From: an uncultured Clostridia bacterium
GTDB taxonomy: Bacteria; Bacillota; Clostridia; TANB77; CAG-508
DNA length: 15,454 bases
Assembly: GCA_934149155.1 (NCBI GenBank)
Contig: CAKPDZ010000033.1
Location: 1 to 15,454, forward strand
Direction of reading: 5' to 3'
In this document: piece by piece, positions 13,641 to 15,454 of the stretch
How positions within the stretch are numbered: the stretch's first letter is position 1
Layout: the number at the start of each line of letters is the position of its first letter
Translations under genes and position numbers: made by a program
Notes under the pieces: model-generated
Databases searched by the model: none
What the model saw: only the letters and a program-made list of their open reading frames with translations
Told to the model about the DNA's origin: nothing

Positions 13641-14696
13641 ATGGAAGAAAAGAATACAAAGAAAAATATCAGCTTTCCTAAAAAAGTGTGGTATTCGATA
13701 ACAAAGTTTGAACAATATCCTACAATGGCAACAGAAGGAAGTTGGAGTGCAATTAAATATTTGATTTTTATAGTATCTGTAGTTGCAATATTTTCTATGC
13801 TGGGTTCATTAATGAAATTAAATAAATCAGTATGGGATATTTCAGAATATATAGATAAAAATATACCGGACTTTACATTTGCAGATGGAAAAATAGACAT
13901 GGGAATTGAAGAGCCTATTGTAATAAATGATTTTCAATCTAATAGTATAGATAAGATTATAATAAATCCACTTGCAGAGACAAATGAAAGTAAAGAAGAA
14001 TCAGAAAATAAAGAAATGGTGCCAGGAATAAATATATTTTTCTTTAAAGACCAGGTTGTGTTGAAAAACAAAATTGATGATGAAAATGTACAGTCACAAG
14101 AATATACATACAATGATTTTATAGCTAATTACACAAAGGAAAATATAACAAATTTAAAAAAAGCAGATTTAGTAACTTATATGAGAAGTAATCAAATAAT
14201 GCCATTTTATGCAAGATATTCTTTAAGTGCATTTATAGGTATTCTTATTACTGGATTAGTATATGCATTGTTAGATGTGTTGCAAGTTGCAATATTAGGT
14301 TGGATAACAGCAATTATGGCAAAAATCAAAATGAAATTTGTTGCTATCTATAATATGGCAGTATATTCATTTACATTACCAATGATACTAGAAATTATTT
14401 ATATAATAATTAATTATTTTACAGATTTTAAAATAAAATATTTCCAAGTTGCATATACAACAATAGCATTTATATATTTAGCAGCAGCAATTTTTATATT
14501 AAAAGATGATTTTATCAAAAAAATGCAAGAAGTATTGAGAATAAAGCAAGAACAAAAAAATGTAAGAGAAGAAATAAAACAGCAAGAAGAGGAAAATGGC
14601 GAATCTGAAGATGGCAAAGATGAAGATGAACAAAAGAAAAAAGAAAATGACGAAGATGATAATAATGATGATGAGCCACAAGGTTCTGAAGCTTAG
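13641..14696 (+). CDS. DUF1189-like membrane protein with acidic C-terminal tail
   Basis: Resembles the DUF1189 family of Firmicutes, whose function is unknown. Residues 36-58 form the first membrane segment. A region outside the membrane follows, with the family pattern IPDFTFADGKIDMGIEEPIV (75-94) and FFKDQVVLKNK (134-144). Three further hydrophobic segments lie at about 195-228, 240-260 and 268-287. The tail (about 303-351) is unusual: first Glu/Lys/Gln coiled-coil-like, then a nearly pure run of Asp, Glu, Asn and Lys. GAAAGGA (13620-13626) lies 14 nt before the ATG, longer than normal, and a tiny ATG ATA AAA AAA TAA frame (13627-13641) fills the gap and overlaps the start codon. No better start is visible. 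It lies 33 bp after alr and 39 bp before ftsH. Confidence 0.72.
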   Translation: MEEKNTKKNISFPKKVWYSITKFEQYPTMATEGSWSAIKYLIFIVSVVAIFSMLGSLMKLNKSVWDISEYIDKNIPDFTFADGKIDMGIEEPIVINDFQSNSIDKIIINPLAETNESKEESENKEMVPGINIFFFKDQVVLKNKIDDENVQSQEYTYNDFIANYTKENITNLKKADLVTYMRSNQIMPFYARYSLSAFIGILITGLVYALLDVLQVAILGWITAIMAKIKMKFVAIYNMAVYSFTLPMILEIIYIIINYFTDFKIKYFQVAYTTIAFIYLAAAIFILKDDFIKKMQEVLRIKQEQKNVREEIKQQEEENGESEDGKDEDEQKKKENDEDDNNDDEPQGSEA

Positions 14697-14735
14697 AAAT
14701 TAATTAGTGCAGTAATACAGAAAAGAGGTTAGATA

Positions 14736-15454
14736 ATGGATAAAGATAAATCAAACAAAATGTTAAAAACATTATTAAATATAATAGCAACTATAATAGC
14801 TTTAGCAATATTAGTTGTTGCATCATATTTTCTATATAAAAATATAAAGGAAAACAATTCAGAAGATACAAAACTTGCATACACAGATTTAGTAAAAGAA
14901 ATACAAGCAGGAAATGTAGAAAAAATAGAGATGACAACAGGTAGTCCTTCATTAAAAGTAAAAATGAAAGATGTGGAAAAAGAGAAGACAACAATAATAC
15001 CAAGTGTACAAGTATTTTCAGAATTAGTACAACAAAAAGTATTAGAAGATAATAATATACAATTAGAAACAAAAACTCCAAGTATATTATCACAAATACC
15101 ATCATACTTTTTCTCAATATTACCAACAATTATAATGGTTGCACTATTTATAATGATATTTAAAATGCAAGGACTAGGAGACAAAGGACAAGTATATGAT
15201 GATACAGAAAGAAAAACAAAAATTACATTTGATGATATAGCTGGACTAGATGAAGAAAAAGAAGAATTAAAAGAAATTGTAGAATTCTTGAAGAGACCAA
15301 AAAAATTCACAGAGATGGGAGCTAAAATTCCAAAAGGAGTTTTATTATATGGTAAACCAGGAACAGGAAAAACATTAATAGCAAAAGCAATTGCAGGAGA
15401 AGCAGATGTACCATTTATTTCAATGAGTGGTTCAGAATTTATAGAAATGTTTGC
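14736..15454 (+). CDS. ftsH: ATP-dependent zinc metalloprotease FtsH (5' part, cut by window end)
   Basis: Membrane-bound AAA+ protease that degrades misassembled membrane proteins and short-lived regulators. Only the first 239 residues are present; the frame is still open at the window end. Membrane segment 1 is about 11-34. The small domain outside the membrane (35-120) includes LAYTDLVKEIQAGNVEKIEM. Membrane segment 2 is about 122-144. The AAA domain opens with FDDIAGLDEEKEELKEIVEFL (165-185). Walker A is GKPGTGKT (206-213), where the family usually has GPPGTGKT; the Lys and Thr that bind nucleotide are intact. SGSEFIEMF ends the visible part. AGAGGTT (14724-14730) is the ribosome binding site, 5 nt before ATG 14736. 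The Walker B and HEXXH zinc motifs lie beyond the window. Confidence 0.95.
   Translation, partial: MDKDKSNKMLKTLLNIIATIIALAILVVASYFLYKNIKENNSEDTKLAYTDLVKEIQAGNVEKIEMTTGSPSLKVKMKDVEKEKTTIIPSVQVFSELVQQKVLEDNNIQLETKTPSILSQIPSYFFSILPTIIMVALFIMIFKMQGLGDKGQVYDDTERKTKITFDDIAGLDEEKEELKEIVEFLKRPKKFTEMGAKIPKGVLLYGKPGTGKTLIAKAIAGEADVPFISMSGSEFIEMF

Noticed and set aside
14729..15310. Minus-strand frame of 193 codons opposite ftsH
   Set aside because: The + strand encodes clear FtsH here. The antisense frame is a by-product of codon bias, and its hydrophobic look comes from the complement of A-rich codons.
1..15454. A new defence, mobile or biosynthetic system in the window
   Set aside because: The genes are mostly housekeeping or widespread conserved families on one strand with uniform composition. 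There is no integrase, nuclease-helicase cluster, toxin-antitoxin pair or biosynthetic cluster.

Overview
The window is AT-rich DNA with every recognisable gene on the + strand and a strong preference for A-ending codons. A T-box-controlled dimeric glycyl-tRNA synthetase, RqcH, near-consensus sigma-A promoters and strong AAGGAGG ribosome binding sites together suggest a low-GC Firmicute, most likely a Clostridia-class anaerobe, possibly an uncultured gut lineage. I cannot name a genus. It reads as core chromosome: there is no transposase, integrase, phage gene or CRISPR array.

Layout. Positions 2-76 are tRNA-Trp, followed by a terminator. A secreted M23 (LytM-type) peptidase lies at 250-825. 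The ribosome-rescue factor RqcH (910-2625) has its own promoter. A consensus promoter, a glycine T-box leader and its terminator (2644-2904) control glyS (2981-4363). Just after glyS are two 27-bp tandem repeats, then a membrane-anchored protein of unknown function (4453-5157) and glmM (5232-6596). A second consensus promoter drives a two-OB-fold SSB-like protein (6746-7453). After a hairpin and an extended -10 promoter comes ftsY (7553-8458). A second pair of repeats sharing the glyS-repeat core separates ftsY from a 906-residue UPF0182 membrane protein (8572-11292), which ends at a strong terminator. A new promoter starts a closely spaced run: a FemABX-type ligase (11427-12482), an alanine-racemase-family enzyme (12501-13607), a DUF1189-like membrane protein (13641-14696) and ftsH (14736 to the window edge).

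Functional themes are cell-wall building (GlmM makes the UDP-GlcNAc precursor, the racemase makes a D-amino acid, the FemABX enzyme adds amino acids to the peptidoglycan stem, and M23 cuts peptidoglycan), protein quality control and targeting (RqcH, FtsY, FtsH), and translation (tRNA-Trp, GlyRS). I found no clearly new multi-gene system. The items most worth following up are the shared intergenic tandem repeats, the double-OB SSB-like protein, the racemase with an altered substrate-entry motif beside a FemABX gene, and the unusual glycine specifier in the T-box.
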